DNA of 49,834 nt from an uncultured Rikenellaceae bacterium (GTDB lineage: Bacteria > Bacteroidota > Bacteroidia > Bacteroidales > Rikenellaceae): contig CAJURV010000007.1 of the NCBI GenBank assembly GCA_910588925.1, forward strand, positions 1-49,834. Direction: 5' to 3'. Below, piece after piece: positions 25,066-33,169 of the stretch (position 1 is its first letter; each line of letters starts with the position of its first letter). Below the pieces are notes generated by a model. That model saw only the letters and a program-made list of their open reading frames with translations. It ran no database searches and was not told the DNA's origin. Both the position numbers and the translations under genes were made by a program.

Positions 25066-26007
25066 ATGGTTCTCAAGATATTGCTCATTATAACCGTACT
25101 GTTGCAGATGGTGGCGGTGGGGTTGGCCGTAAGGATGACACGTATGACCAAATTCAACTCGTCGTGGATTCTTTTCGCCGTGGCGCTTACATTGATGCTG
25201 GCATCGCAGGTGTTCGACTTCATCGACATATTGGGCATAGGGACGGCACTACCCAAAGACGTGTCGGTATGGATAGGGGTGATAATCTCACTATGCTTCG
25301 TAGTAGCCATATTCTATGTACGCAAGCTGGTCTACTACATCTCCAAGATGGACCACAACCGCCGCCTCACGGAGAAACGTATCCTCAACACCATAATAAG
25401 CACCGAGGAGAAGGAGCGCATACGCTTTTCCAAAGATCTGCATGACGGCCTCGGTCCGTTGCTCTCGTCGGTAAAGTTGTCGGTGTCGGCCCTGTCGAAG
25501 ATGGAGCCGGACGACTCCAAACGCGAGATAATACGTAACGCCGACTACGCCATAGAGGAGGCCATAAAGAGCCTGAAAGAGATCTCCAACAACATCAGTC
25601 CGCACATACTCAACAACTTCGGAGTAGTACGCGCGGTAACGAACTTCATCAACAAACTGACCCTTCCCACATACCTCCACATAAATTTCGACACCGATCT
25701 GAGAGGCCGGCGTTTCACTTCCAACATAGAGGCCATTCTATACCGGGTAATATGCGAGCTGGTTAACAACGCCATAAAACATGCCGACCCGTCGCGTATA
25801 GACATAGTACTCAAACTCGAAGACAAAGACAATATAAGGCTCACGGTAAGCGACGACGGTTGCGGCTTCGTACCCAACGACGAACACAAACGCGGCATGG
25901 GTCTGTCTAACATAAGCTCGCGTATAAGTTCGCTCAAAGGAGACATGAAGATAGACAGCGTGCCGGGCAAAGGCACATGTGTGAGTATAGGGATAAGCGT
26001 CAATTAA
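25066..26007 (+). CDS. Membrane histidine kinase, NarL/DesK type (HisKA_3)
   Basis: From the ATG at 25066 the kinase has 313 residues. Three hydrophobic segments (about 1-23, 34-57, 67-92) are followed by a short coiled linker, a HisKA_3 dimerisation helix with the phospho-accepting His in FSKDLHDGLGPLLSSVK (H126), and an HATPase domain with ELVNNAIKH (N box) and SDDGCGFVP (G1 box). There is no large periplasmic sensor domain, so it probably senses within or at the membrane. The frame opens at 25012, overlapping an AATATTTG near-consensus -7 box, which favours 25066. Such kinases usually pair with a LuxR-type regulator, which is absent nearby. The divergent PorX is not of that class. Confidence 0.88.
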   Translation: MVLKILLIITVLLQMVAVGLAVRMTRMTKFNSSWILFAVALTLMLASQVFDFIDILGIGTALPKDVSVWIGVIISLCFVVAIFYVRKLVYYISKMDHNRRLTEKRILNTIISTEEKERIRFSKDLHDGLGPLLSSVKLSVSALSKMEPDDSKREIIRNADYAIEEAIKSLKEISNNISPHILNNFGVVRAVTNFINKLTLPTYLHINFDTDLRGRRFTSNIEAILYRVICELVNNAIKHADPSRIDIVLKLEDKDNIRLTVSDDGCGFVPNDEHKRGMGLSNISSRISSLKGDMKIDSVPGKGTCVSIGISVN

Positions 26008-26011
26008 GATT

Positions 26012-26030
26012 CGCACCTTGCGGCGGGCAG
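26012..26030 (-). repeat. Fragment of dispersed repeat family 1 (copy I)
   Basis: The 19 bases CGCACCTTGCGGCGGGCAG, directly after the kinase stop codon, match the core hairpin of family 1 in the reverse orientation with one change. From here to 26233 I see no gene or clear signal. Confidence 0.5.
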
Positions 26031-26233
26031 GGAGGGCTATTTGGAGGCAAAGTAAAGGGCGCTTTTTGCGGTGATACCGGATATAAAATAAGCCGGAAAG
26101 GTCTGGATTGACACAGCATATTGCAGGGTAGGTAGTAGGGGAGGCTCCGGTCTGCCCGGCATCTGTGCTTAGCTTCGGAGCCGCCAATGCGCTTATCTTC
26201 GGGCGTGAGGTGATAGTATCTGCTCGCCAACGG

Positions 26234-26326
26234 CTTTCCCAACCTCTGTCGGGTTAATTTAGTGATGGTTATCGCGAAGCGGCACCCCGTGCCGCAAGAA
26301 CAGGCCCCAGCTAATGCGCATACTGT
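26234..26326 (-). repeat. Intergenic repeat family 2, copy at 26 kb
   Basis: On the reverse strand this reads GACAGTATGCGCATTAGC, CCTGTTCTTGCGGCACGGGG, TGCCGCTTCGCGATAACC and then TTAACCCGACAGAGGTTGGG. The GCGGCAC-GGG-GTGCCGC part is a 7-bp hairpin with a three-base loop. The same series appears on the plus strand at 44791-44940. Confidence 0.7.
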
Positions 26327-26433
26327 CAATACCAAAAGGACATTTACCGTCTCGCCAGTAACACGAGCATTACGTTTTTTCGACGTGAGATACGATGCCT
26401 TATTAGATTTGTCAGGTCGCGAGATGCACACAA

Positions 26434-26500
26434 AATGCCCACCTTGGCATCCTCGGTGTCACCGCACATCACGCACATCAAAAAGGGGGCCGTGACCCCC
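26434..26500 (-). terminator. Terminator and linked repeat closing the rsfS-ftsH operon (copy 2)
   Basis: On the reverse strand GGGGG (26496-26500), a six-base loop and CCCCC (26485-26489) are followed by TTTTT, directly at the stop codon of the AI-2E-type permease. The plus-strand sequence around it (ATCACGCACATC, then AAAAAGGGGGC) is the same as at 4416-4439, and TGGCATC and TGCCCACC also recur in the same order. An extra CTCGGTGTCAC is present here. Confidence 0.75.
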
Positions 26501-27601
26501 TCAGATATTCTCCGTCAGCTTCTGAACGACCTTCAAATTATAGAAGAACTCTTTGGCGAACACGCGCAACACGGTGTATGCGGGTATGGCCAACAACATA
26601 CCCATGATACCGGCCATAGATCCGGCAGCCAATATGACGAGAAATATCTCCAACGGATGCGCCTTTACGCTCGAGGCGTAGACGTACGGCTGGAGTATTA
26701 TATTGTCGATAAACTGGAATATGGTAAATATGATAGTCAGTTGCACCGTAACCTGAGCCGTCGCGCCGGCCGCTTCGGGAGTGGTTATGGCTATGACTAT
26801 GCCTATTATGGCACCTATTATGGGTCCTATATAAGGTATCACGTTGAGTATGGCGGTGATGAGAGCTATTATTACGGCGTCGCTGAAGGTAAGGTCGGTA
26901 ACCAGATATATGGCTAACCCCACCGTCACGAGCTTGATGGCCGACTCCACTAGCAACCCTATGAAATAACGCGAAAGCAGATCTATCGACGAATCGAGCG
27001 CCCGTCTGACATTATTTTCGTACTTGTTGGGAAAGAGTATTATGACGGCATTATTGAAAAGTGTGCTCTCCTTAAGGAAAAAGAATGTTATGAAGGTCAC
27101 GGAGAACGTCCCTATGGCAAAGTCGACCACTCCACCCAGCAACGAACCTATCCCGCTCACCGTCGGCATTATAGCGTCCTTGATCCACCCCTGTATGGTA
27201 TCCCGCAACGGCTGATCGCCTATAACGTTTACATCCACGGCGAACCGGTCTCTCATATAGTTCTCGAACGAGCTTATATAACCGGAAAATATGTTCACCA
27301 TGTCGGCGAAGTTATAGTTGGCCAAAGCCTGCAATTTACTTATTATCAAGGGAGTGAACAGCACTGTCAGCAACACGGCTATGCCCAGTATGGCGCACAG
27401 GGTTATAGTGGCTGCCACCCACTTGGGCAACTTGCGGCCGCGTACGGTCAACTTCTCGAGAAACGACACCAGAGGGCGCCCCATTACGGAAAGCACGGCG
27501 GCCACGAGTATGTATTTGACTATGGAGCCGAAATACCACATTATGAACAACACCGCGGCCGTGGCTACCAGAGCTATGATATATCTTGTCAGCTTGTTCA
27601 T
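26501..27601 (-). CDS. AI-2E transporter (PerM/TqsA) family membrane protein
   Basis: The 366-residue protein has about eight helices in the AI-2E family pattern: LTRYIIALVATAAVLFIMWYF at the N-terminus, a soluble loop around 105-150, and the conserved run NVIPYIGPIIGAIIGIVIAI followed by PYVYASSVKAHPLEIFLVI. The family includes TqsA (autoinducer-2 export) and PerM-like proteins and Na+/H+ antiporters, so the transported species cannot be deduced. It is the last gene of the rsfS-ftsH-cdsA-psd unit, 7 bases after psd, with the terminator at its stop. In many Bacteroidales I would expect pssA next to psd; none is in this cluster. Confidence 0.85.
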   Translation of the reverse strand: MNKLTRYIIALVATAAVLFIMWYFGSIVKYILVAAVLSVMGRPLVSFLEKLTVRGRKLPKWVAATITLCAILGIAVLLTVLFTPLIISKLQALANYNFADMVNIFSGYISSFENYMRDRFAVDVNVIGDQPLRDTIQGWIKDAIMPTVSGIGSLLGGVVDFAIGTFSVTFITFFFLKESTLFNNAVIILFPNKYENNVRRALDSSIDLLSRYFIGLLVESAIKLVTVGLAIYLVTDLTFSDAVIIALITAILNVIPYIGPIIGAIIGIVIAITTPEAAGATAQVTVQLTIIFTIFQFIDNIILQPYVYASSVKAHPLEIFLVILAAGSMAGIMGMLLAIPAYTVLRVFAKEFFYNLKVVQKLTENI

Positions 27602-27608
27602 GCCCTTT

Positions 27609-28259
27609 TTAGTTGAAACGAGCTATGACGCTACGGGCGCCTTTGACCTTGTCGCCTATGCGCACCGTTATCTCGGTGTCGAGCGGCAGGAACACATCCA
27701 CCCGCGACCCGAACTTGATAAAGCCACAACGTTCGTTCTGACGATAGCTACGCCCCTCCTCGGCATAAGACACTATACGTTTGGCGAGTATGCCGGCCAC
27801 CTGACGGAACATGACCACCGCATGTTTCGATTCAACCACAGTGGTGGTACGTTCGTTGTCGGTAGACGACTTGGGATGCCACGCCACCATGTATTTGCCG
27901 TGGTGATGGCGGAAGTAGCGCACTATGCCGCCCACGGGAAACCAGTTGGCATGAATGTTCCACACCGACATGAACACAGACACCTGCATCATGTCGCATT
28001 TGAAATACTCCTCCTCGTAGGTGCGCTCTATCACCACCACTTTGCCGTACGCCGGCGAATATACCGCATCGTCGTCGACTATTCGTTTATCGGCCGGAAG
28101 ACGGAAAAACCTGACTATAAACGACAAAAAGAGAACGGCCAAAACCACGACCGCCCACGAAAGAGGCGACGGCACGAACATCAATGCCAATGCCCCCACC
28201 GCTACGGAGAGAGCCAAAGCAGACAACATGATCGTTCGTCCTTCTTTTGAAAGGGTCAT
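27609..28259 (-). CDS. psd: Phosphatidylserine decarboxylase, short proenzyme
   Basis: Psd makes phosphatidylethanolamine from phosphatidylserine, using a pyruvoyl group formed by self-cleavage. The 216-residue proenzyme is the short type, with an N-terminal pair of helices (about 8-50), the VFMSVWNIHANWFPVGG block (95-111) and the cleavage site Gly-Ser at 184-185 in IKFGSRVDVF. The Ser would become the pyruvoyl N-terminus of a short alpha chain. The frame extends upstream to 28556 over cdsA, but MTLSKEGRTI begins 2 bases after the cdsA stop and is the real start. It uses product made from CdsA's CDP-diacylglycerol by a PssA coded elsewhere. Confidence 0.94.
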   Translation of the reverse strand: MTLSKEGRTIMLSALALSVAVGALALMFVPSPLSWAVVVLAVLFLSFIVRFFRLPADKRIVDDDAVYSPAYGKVVVIERTYEEEYFKCDMMQVSVFMSVWNIHANWFPVGGIVRYFRHHHGKYMVAWHPKSSTDNERTTTVVESKHAVVMFRQVAGILAKRIVSYAEEGRSYRQNERCGFIKFGSRVDVFLPLDTEITVRIGDKVKGARSVIARFN

Positions 28260-28261
28260 AT

Positions 28262-29065
28262 CTAAAGGGTTATGAGATTGAATATCAAATTGTACGACAC
28301 CCAGAACACGGGAGCGGCGAACAGAAACGCATCGAACCGGTCGAGCATGCCGCCGTGACCCGGAATCACATTGCCCGAATCCTTTATGCCGATAGAGCGT
28401 TTTATCATCGACTCGAAAAGATCTCCGAACACCGCGCTCACGGACGTCAGAGTGCCTATCACAGCCCACTGCCATATATGGCCGTAGAACAACAGGTGAC
28501 CCATTAGCGCTCCGACAGCGGCGGTCAGCACCACTCCGCCTACACATCCCTCCCATGTCTTCTTGGGCGAGAGACGTTCGAAGAGCTTATGGCGTCCGGC
28601 TGTTATACCCACTATAAAGGCCCCTACGTCGCTGACCCACACCATGACGAAAAGGGTCAGAAGCTCCCAGCGGTCCAATGTGGAAGCGGCCGCAACGGGC
28701 ACTATTGTATACAGGGTCGTGAACAGATCGAGCGCAATGTTCTGAAAGGGGGTGCTATGCCGGGTATAAAGCTCTGAGACGAACCGGGCGAGTATCATGA
28801 TGACGGCCACGAACGCCACTATGTAGCTTAGTCCGTAAACGGAGAAGAAAAAGAGCAGAAGGGCGGAACATGCGCATATCAGATAACGCATGGTGCGCAT
28901 ACCGTCCTTACGGATCAGGTTAAGCAACTCTATCTGACAGCCTATGCCTATGACCGCCAACAATATGTCGCGGCTGTAATAATGCCAAAGCGTGGCGGCT
29001 ATCACCACGCCTACCAATACGATACCGCTTATCGCTCTGGTAACTATGTTTTTTATGTCGGCCAT
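28262..29065 (-). CDS. cdsA: Phosphatidate cytidylyltransferase (CDP-diacylglycerol synthase)
   Basis: CdsA makes CDP-diacylglycerol from phosphatidate and CTP in the inner membrane, the branch point for PE and PG/cardiolipin. The 267-residue protein has about seven or eight helices. The family signature near the C-terminus is complete at about 219-245, with SMIKRSIGIKDSG followed by PGHGGMLDRFD. It lies 59 bases after ftsH and 2 bases before psd. FtsH degrades or tunes envelope enzymes in other bacteria, so co-expression with phospholipid genes is sensible, though this is inference. Confidence 0.95.
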   Translation of the reverse strand: MADIKNIVTRAISGIVLVGVVIAATLWHYYSRDILLAVIGIGCQIELLNLIRKDGMRTMRYLICACSALLLFFFSVYGLSYIVAFVAVIMILARFVSELYTRHSTPFQNIALDLFTTLYTIVPVAAASTLDRWELLTLFVMVWVSDVGAFIVGITAGRHKLFERLSPKKTWEGCVGGVVLTAAVGALMGHLLFYGHIWQWAVIGTLTSVSAVFGDLFESMIKRSIGIKDSGNVIPGHGGMLDRFDAFLFAAPVFWVSYNLIFNLITL

Positions 29066-29124
29066 TCGGCGTATGTTTTGACAATTATCTCGCAGTCTAC
29101 TCTCCCGACGGCAGTAGCCCCGAA

Positions 29125-31146
29125 CTAATCGCGGGCATAATCGGGAACCTCCGAAACCGTCGCCTCACCCGAAGGAAGCTCCGTAGCAGGGGTAGCATCA
29201 TCGGCGCTCTGCGAGGGTTGTTCGCCCACCGCAGACCCGGTAACCTCCGCCGTGACGGACACCACACTCTCCGCACCGCCTCCGGGACGTTTGCCGAATA
29301 TGCGTTCCAGATCTTCGGCGAATACCACCTCTTTGCTGAGAAGCAACTCCGCCAGCTCGGTGAGGCCGTCGCGATGGTTCACGAGTATTTCGGTAGCCAT
29401 ATCGAACGCCTCCGCCACGAGAGCCGAAGCCTCACGGTCGATCTCCTCGGCGCGACGTTCGCTGTAGGGCTTGGTTATACGGTCGTTATAACCCGAATCG
29501 AAATAGCTTAAGTTAGGCATATTATCGCTCATGCCGTAATAGGCTATCATGGCGTATGCCTGACGGGTGCACCGTTCCAGATCGTTGAGAGCGCCTGTAG
29601 ACACCTGTCCGAAAGTGAGCTTTTCCGAAGCGCGACCGCCCAGAAGGGTGGCCATCTCGTGCATCAGTTGCTCGCGCGTTATTATCTGCCGCTCCTCGGG
29701 GTTGTACCACGCCGCTCCGAGAGCCTGTCCGCGCGGTATTATCGTCACCTTTATGAGCGGATTGGCATGTTCGAGCATCCAGCTTACAGTGGCGTGACCC
29801 GCCTCGTGATAGGCTATGGTGCGTTTCTCTTTCTCGGTTATTATCTTGTTTTTACGTTCGAGACCTCCTACTATCCTGTCGATAGCGTCGAGAAAATCCT
29901 GTTTCTCTACGGCATTTTTGTTATGACGGGCCGCTATCAGGGCCGCCTCGTTGCAGACATTGGCGATGTCGGCGCCCGAGAATCCCGGCGTGAGACTCGA
30001 GAGGAAGTCGGTATCGAGCCCCTCCTGCAGTTTCAGCTTGGCCAGATATACAGCGAATATGGCCTGACGCTCCTTAAGATCGGGCAATTCCACATGTATC
30101 TGACGGTCGAAACGTCCGGCACGCAAGAGAGCCTTGTCGAGAATGTCGGCACGGTTGGTGGCCGCGAGCATTATAACGCCGCTGTTGGTGCCGAAGCCGT
30201 CCATCTCGGTGAGCAACTGGTTGAGGGTGTTTTCGTGCTCCTCGTTGGAGTTGAACCCGCCAGCCTTGTTACGGGCGCGTCCTATGGCGTCTATCTCGTC
30301 GATGAACACTATACAGGGGGCCTTCTCCTTGGCCTGACGGAAAAGGTCGCGCACACGCGAAGCCCCTACGCCTACGAACATCTCTACGAAATCGGAACCG
30401 CTTATGGAAAAGAACGGCACGTTGGCCTCCCCTGCCACGGCTTTAGCCAGCAACGTCTTGCCGGTACCCGGAGGACCTACGAGCAAAGCACCCTTGGGAA
30501 TCTTGCCGCCGAGCTGGCGATATTTGTCGGGATTTTTAAGGAAATCGACGATCTCCATTATCTCCACCTTGGCCTCTTCCAGACCGGCTACATCCTTGAA
30601 GCTGACCGACACGCGATTGTCTTTATCGAACATCTGCGCCTTGGCCTTGCCCACGTTGAATACGCCGCCCGAGGCACCGCCGCCTCTCATGCCGCGCGTC
30701 ATGAAGAAGATCAGACCTATGAATATGGCTATGGGGATAATGGTGGACAACACTCCGCCCCACACGTTCTCACGCCCCTCGAACTCCAGCGAGACACGTT
30801 TTGCGGGAGGCAACTCCTCCTGCACCTTCTCGAAATCTTCCTGGAATTTCTCCAGCGATCCTATGCGGAAGACGAACTGCGGACCTCTGTCGGGAATGTT
30901 GCGGTATTTGTCCTCTTTGCGTAACTGCTCTACGGCCTTGTCTTTGAGGGTGATCTCCACCTCCTTGTCGTTGACGACCACGGCCCGTTCCACACGGCCC
31001 TTCTCTATCATCTGCGACTCTACCTCGGGCCATGTCACCCTGACAGTCTCACCGGACGATCCCAATATGCTGAATCCTATTATCAGCAAGGCGATACATC
31101 CGTATAACCAGAATATGTTGAATTTAGGCTTGGCTTGATTTATCAT
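29125..31146 (-). CDS. ftsH: ATP-dependent zinc metalloprotease FtsH
   Basis: FtsH is a membrane-anchored hexameric AAA protease that degrades misassembled membrane proteins and short-lived regulators. The 673-residue protein has two N-terminal helices (about 11-30 and 128-150) flanking a periplasmic domain, the AAA module with Walker A GPPGTGKT (224-231), Walker B VFIDEID (280-286) and the arginine finger segment LLRAGRFDRQIHVELP, then the M41 protease with HEAGH at 447-451. The last 40 residues are low-complexity (Ala, Ser, Thr, Glu, Pro), as often seen. It follows rsfS by 57 bases and precedes cdsA by 59. Confidence 0.98.
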   Translation of the reverse strand: MINQAKPKFNIFWLYGCIALLIIGFSILGSSGETVRVTWPEVESQMIEKGRVERAVVVNDKEVEITLKDKAVEQLRKEDKYRNIPDRGPQFVFRIGSLEKFQEDFEKVQEELPPAKRVSLEFEGRENVWGGVLSTIIPIAIFIGLIFFMTRGMRGGGASGGVFNVGKAKAQMFDKDNRVSVSFKDVAGLEEAKVEIMEIVDFLKNPDKYRQLGGKIPKGALLVGPPGTGKTLLAKAVAGEANVPFFSISGSDFVEMFVGVGASRVRDLFRQAKEKAPCIVFIDEIDAIGRARNKAGGFNSNEEHENTLNQLLTEMDGFGTNSGVIMLAATNRADILDKALLRAGRFDRQIHVELPDLKERQAIFAVYLAKLKLQEGLDTDFLSSLTPGFSGADIANVCNEAALIAARHNKNAVEKQDFLDAIDRIVGGLERKNKIITEKEKRTIAYHEAGHATVSWMLEHANPLIKVTIIPRGQALGAAWYNPEERQIITREQLMHEMATLLGGRASEKLTFGQVSTGALNDLERCTRQAYAMIAYYGMSDNMPNLSYFDSGYNDRITKPYSERRAEEIDREASALVAEAFDMATEILVNHRDGLTELAELLLSKEVVFAEDLERIFGKRPGGGAESVVSVTAEVTGSAVGEQPSQSADDATPATELPSGEATVSEVPDYARD

Positions 31147-31203
31147 TTCTCTCGTTTTTTCCTTTTAACGGTCGCGTTTCCGTCGATATTGTAACGGCGG
31201 GCG

Positions 31204-31551
31204 TTATTCGTACGACTCGTATTTCGTAACAGGCACGTCTCCCCACAAATCTTCGAGGCGGTAGTACTCGCGGGCCTCGGTTAGGAAAATATGCACCATG
31301 ACATCGCCGTAGTCCATGACTATCCAATAACTGTTCTCGCGCCCCTCTACCCTCAACGGCTTCTCGCCGTTGATTTCGATGAGCTTGTCCTCTATCTCTC
31401 CCGAGATGGCGTCCACATGGGTGGTGGAGTCGGCGTTGCATATTACGAAGCGGTCACAGATGGCACCGTCGATGCCTTTCATATCGAGAGCGACGATTCC
31501 TTTGGCTTTTTTGTCCTGTGCCGCGGATATTATAACCTCTAAATTACTCAT
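31204..31551 (-). CDS. rsfS: Ribosomal silencing factor RsfS (RsfA/Iojap family)
   Basis: RsfS binds ribosomal protein L14 and blocks subunit joining when nutrients fall. The 115-residue protein from the ATG at 31551 shows the family core: KKAKGIVALDMKGI, CDRFVICNADSTTHVDAIS, WIVMDYGDVMVHIFLTEAREYYRLEDLWGD broken across the C-terminal half. An upstream ATG at 31578 would add nine residues; AGAAG before 31551 favours the shorter form. It is the first gene of the five-gene operon driven by the promoter at 31666-31697. Confidence 0.95.
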   Translation of the reverse strand: MSNLEVIISAAQDKKAKGIVALDMKGIDGAICDRFVICNADSTTHVDAISGEIEDKLIEINGEKPLRVEGRENSYWIVMDYGDVMVHIFLTEAREYYRLEDLWGDVPVTKYESYE

Positions 31552-31665
31552 AAACTTCTGTTTTGAAGACCGGACCATTCGGTCCGCATAAACCGTGCCT
31601 GCATATACCGGGTCATAGACCTACGCGTGTGCGACCGGGCTTTAGCCGAAACGATGTTTATCCTG

Positions 31666-31697
31666 CAAATATACGAAAAGTCGAGTGCAGAAGCAAA
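31666..31697 (-). promoter_or_regulatory. Full Bacteroidota promoter for the rsfS-ftsH-cdsA-psd operon
   Basis: The reverse strand carries TTTG at 31694-31697, a 20-base spacer and TATATTTG at 31666-31673. Both boxes and the spacing fit the Bacteroidota consensus. Transcription would begin near 31659, giving a leader of about 108 bases before rsfS. Confidence 0.75.
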
Positions 31698-31758
31698 CTT
31701 TGTCTGGTTATGCTTCAGACGGAGTATATTGGGCGAAGCCAAATATACAAAAAGAAAG

Positions 31759-32259
31759 CTATTCGACCAACTCGTCTATAACCCTCATGGCCTCCTCGTA
31801 ACCGAAACCGCGCGACGATGCGAATCTGAGTAATTTACCTTTGAGACGGTAGTTGTCCTCGGCGACGGTATGGCGCAATTTTTCGGAGAGAATAGCCATC
31901 AGCCTGTCGTGCGACTCGTCGCCGTCGGAGAACTCGTCCAGTGCGGCGTCGATGGATGCGGCGTCGATATGTTTCGCACGCAATGCCGCCTTTATCTTGT
32001 ATGCCCCCCACCCGGAGAACCGGAGCTTGTCCTCCACGAAAGCACGCGTGTAACGCTCCTCGTCTATATAACGTTCTTTCAGTAACAGGCTCACTATCTC
32101 ATCCTGTGCGCTCGCCTCTATCTTCCAGCGCGTCATGAGACGGCGAGCGTCGTCCTCGCACTTCTCCGAACGCGAACACAACTCCGTAAGACGGGCAAGA
32201 GCCTGTTCCGGCGTCTTACCCTCGTCGGAGCGGGTATCGTATTTTTTGCGGTTATACAT
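31759..32259 (-). CDS. recX: Regulatory protein RecX
   Basis: RecX modulates RecA filaments. The 166-residue protein has the three-helix repeats of the family: EDDARRLMTRWKIEAS, LLKERYIDEERYTRAFVEDK followed by LRFSGWGAYKIKAALRAKHID, and a C-terminal repeat ending SRGFGYEEAMRVIDEL. Length and motif order are normal. It stands between the rsfS promoter and the structured RNA gene; no recA is near. No consensus promoter was found in the 100 bases upstream. Confidence 0.92.
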   Translation of the reverse strand: MYNRKKYDTRSDEGKTPEQALARLTELCSRSEKCEDDARRLMTRWKIEASAQDEIVSLLLKERYIDEERYTRAFVEDKLRFSGWGAYKIKAALRAKHIDAASIDAALDEFSDGDESHDRLMAILSEKLRHTVAEDNYRLKGKLLRFASSRGFGYEEAMRVIDELVE

Positions 32260-32364
32260 CTGACTGTTGTTTCGACCCGGACGAAGATAGTCAAAAAAGG
32301 ATAGAAAAACATGGGTTCAGGGCAAGAAGCGACAGTTTTTATATCGAACTCGCATTAATTTGAT

Positions 32365-32372
32365 TATTTTTG
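32365..32372 (+). promoter_or_regulatory. Bacteroidota -7 box for the structured RNA
   Basis: TATTTTTG fits TAnnTTTG and would start a transcript near 32379, about 30 bases before the base of the RNA structure described at 32408-32620. Confidence 0.5.
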
Positions 32373-32407
32373 CAATGTCATGCGATATATGCGTGTGACA
32401 TACATAT

Positions 32408-32620
32408 AGAAAGTGTTTTCGTACAGTCTCTGTCAGAAAGTGTAGCGATTTTCAAACAAGAGAAAGCAAACGAACGACACTCATCCTTGTTTAGACTATG
32501 GCAAAGGCTCTGCCTGCCCCATATCTATTCAGGTGTGGGGTATTGTATCGTTTATTTCTCTTTGTGGCAGCTACACCCATCTGACAGATAGACGAAACGG
32601 GCTCCACACTTTCTCTTTTT
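32408..32620 (+). ncRNA. Long rod-shaped structured RNA, 6S RNA candidate
   Basis: Nested, co-linear helices fold the stretch into one rod. AGAAAGTGT (32408-32416) pairs with 32606-32614, TTTCGT (32417-32422) with 32592-32597, TCTGTCAGA (32429-32437) with 32580-32588, GTGTAGC (32440-32446) with 32570-32576, AAGAGAAA (32458-32465) with 32555-32562, and AAACGA (32468-32473) with 32548-32553. An apical hairpin CCCCA/TGGGG is at 32517-32540. CTTTTT at 32615-32620 follows the closing stem like a terminator. Length (about 213 bases), the single long stem and the internal bubble between GTGTAGC and AAGAGAAA fit 6S RNA, which mimics an open promoter and binds RNA polymerase. The structure is strong; the 6S identity is inference. 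It ends 41 bases before a lipoprotein gene, so a leader role is also possible. Confidence 0.65.
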
Positions 32621-32661
32621 ATAAACTCTCCGTATGGAGCCGGGAGTAAAAATCGGTTACC

Positions 32662-33054
32662 ATGAATAGACTGTCGATGTTATTCGTCGTCATAGGACTT
32701 CTCGTCGGATGCAACAAAACAGACACAAAGCCGACCGACGAACCTGCGATCGAGATAAACTCGCTGGAGCTACCCTCTGCAAGCGGACATGTAATATTAA
32801 GAATAGCCGCCGGCTGCGACTGGACTTCCCGAATAATATATGATGACGATGCGAGATCGGGATGGCTGTCTGTAACGCCTGCATCGGGGAAAGCCGACGA
32901 TGCGGAGATAACGATAAACGTATCGCGTAACACCGGACAAGAGACTCGCTCGGCCAAAGTGATAATAGAGTATTCTTATTCCGGAACCACGTTTGCGATT
33001 ACCCAAAACGGTGACACGATATATGCACTTGAAGTTTGTCGGTATGCACATTAG
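32662..33054 (+). CDS. Small BACON-domain lipoprotein
   Basis: The 130-residue precursor has a lipoprotein signal with lipobox LVGC (Cys17), so it should be an exported lipid-anchored protein. Residues about 33-120 look like one BACON beta-sandwich: WLSVTPASGKADDAEITINVS, then the strand run AKVIIEYS and the closing GTTFAITQNGD. BACON domains in Bacteroidota usually sit in larger glycan-binding or mucin-related proteins; a single free domain is short. No promoter is visible between the RNA terminator (32620) and this ATG, and a small hairpin CTCC-GTAT-GGAG covers its GGAG. A family 1 repeat array starts about 115 bases after its stop. Confidence 0.75.
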   Translation: MNRLSMLFVVIGLLVGCNKTDTKPTDEPAIEINSLELPSASGHVILRIAAGCDWTSRIIYDDDARSGWLSVTPASGKADDAEITINVSRNTGQETRSAKVIIEYSYSGTTFAITQNGDTIYALEVCRYAH

Positions 33055-33169
33055 CCGAACGTCGCAAGCATGCTTGTCCCGCGCACACAACAGCAAAAGA
33101 CACACAGCAACCACTCCGCCCAACAACGACCAATAAAGAACGCCGCAAGGGCAGCCACACAAACAGCGG

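Noticed and set aside
32370..32591. A 73-residue frame over the structured RNA
   Set aside because: Base-pairing explains the sequence better than coding; the frame has no family likeness and its start lies on the -7 box.
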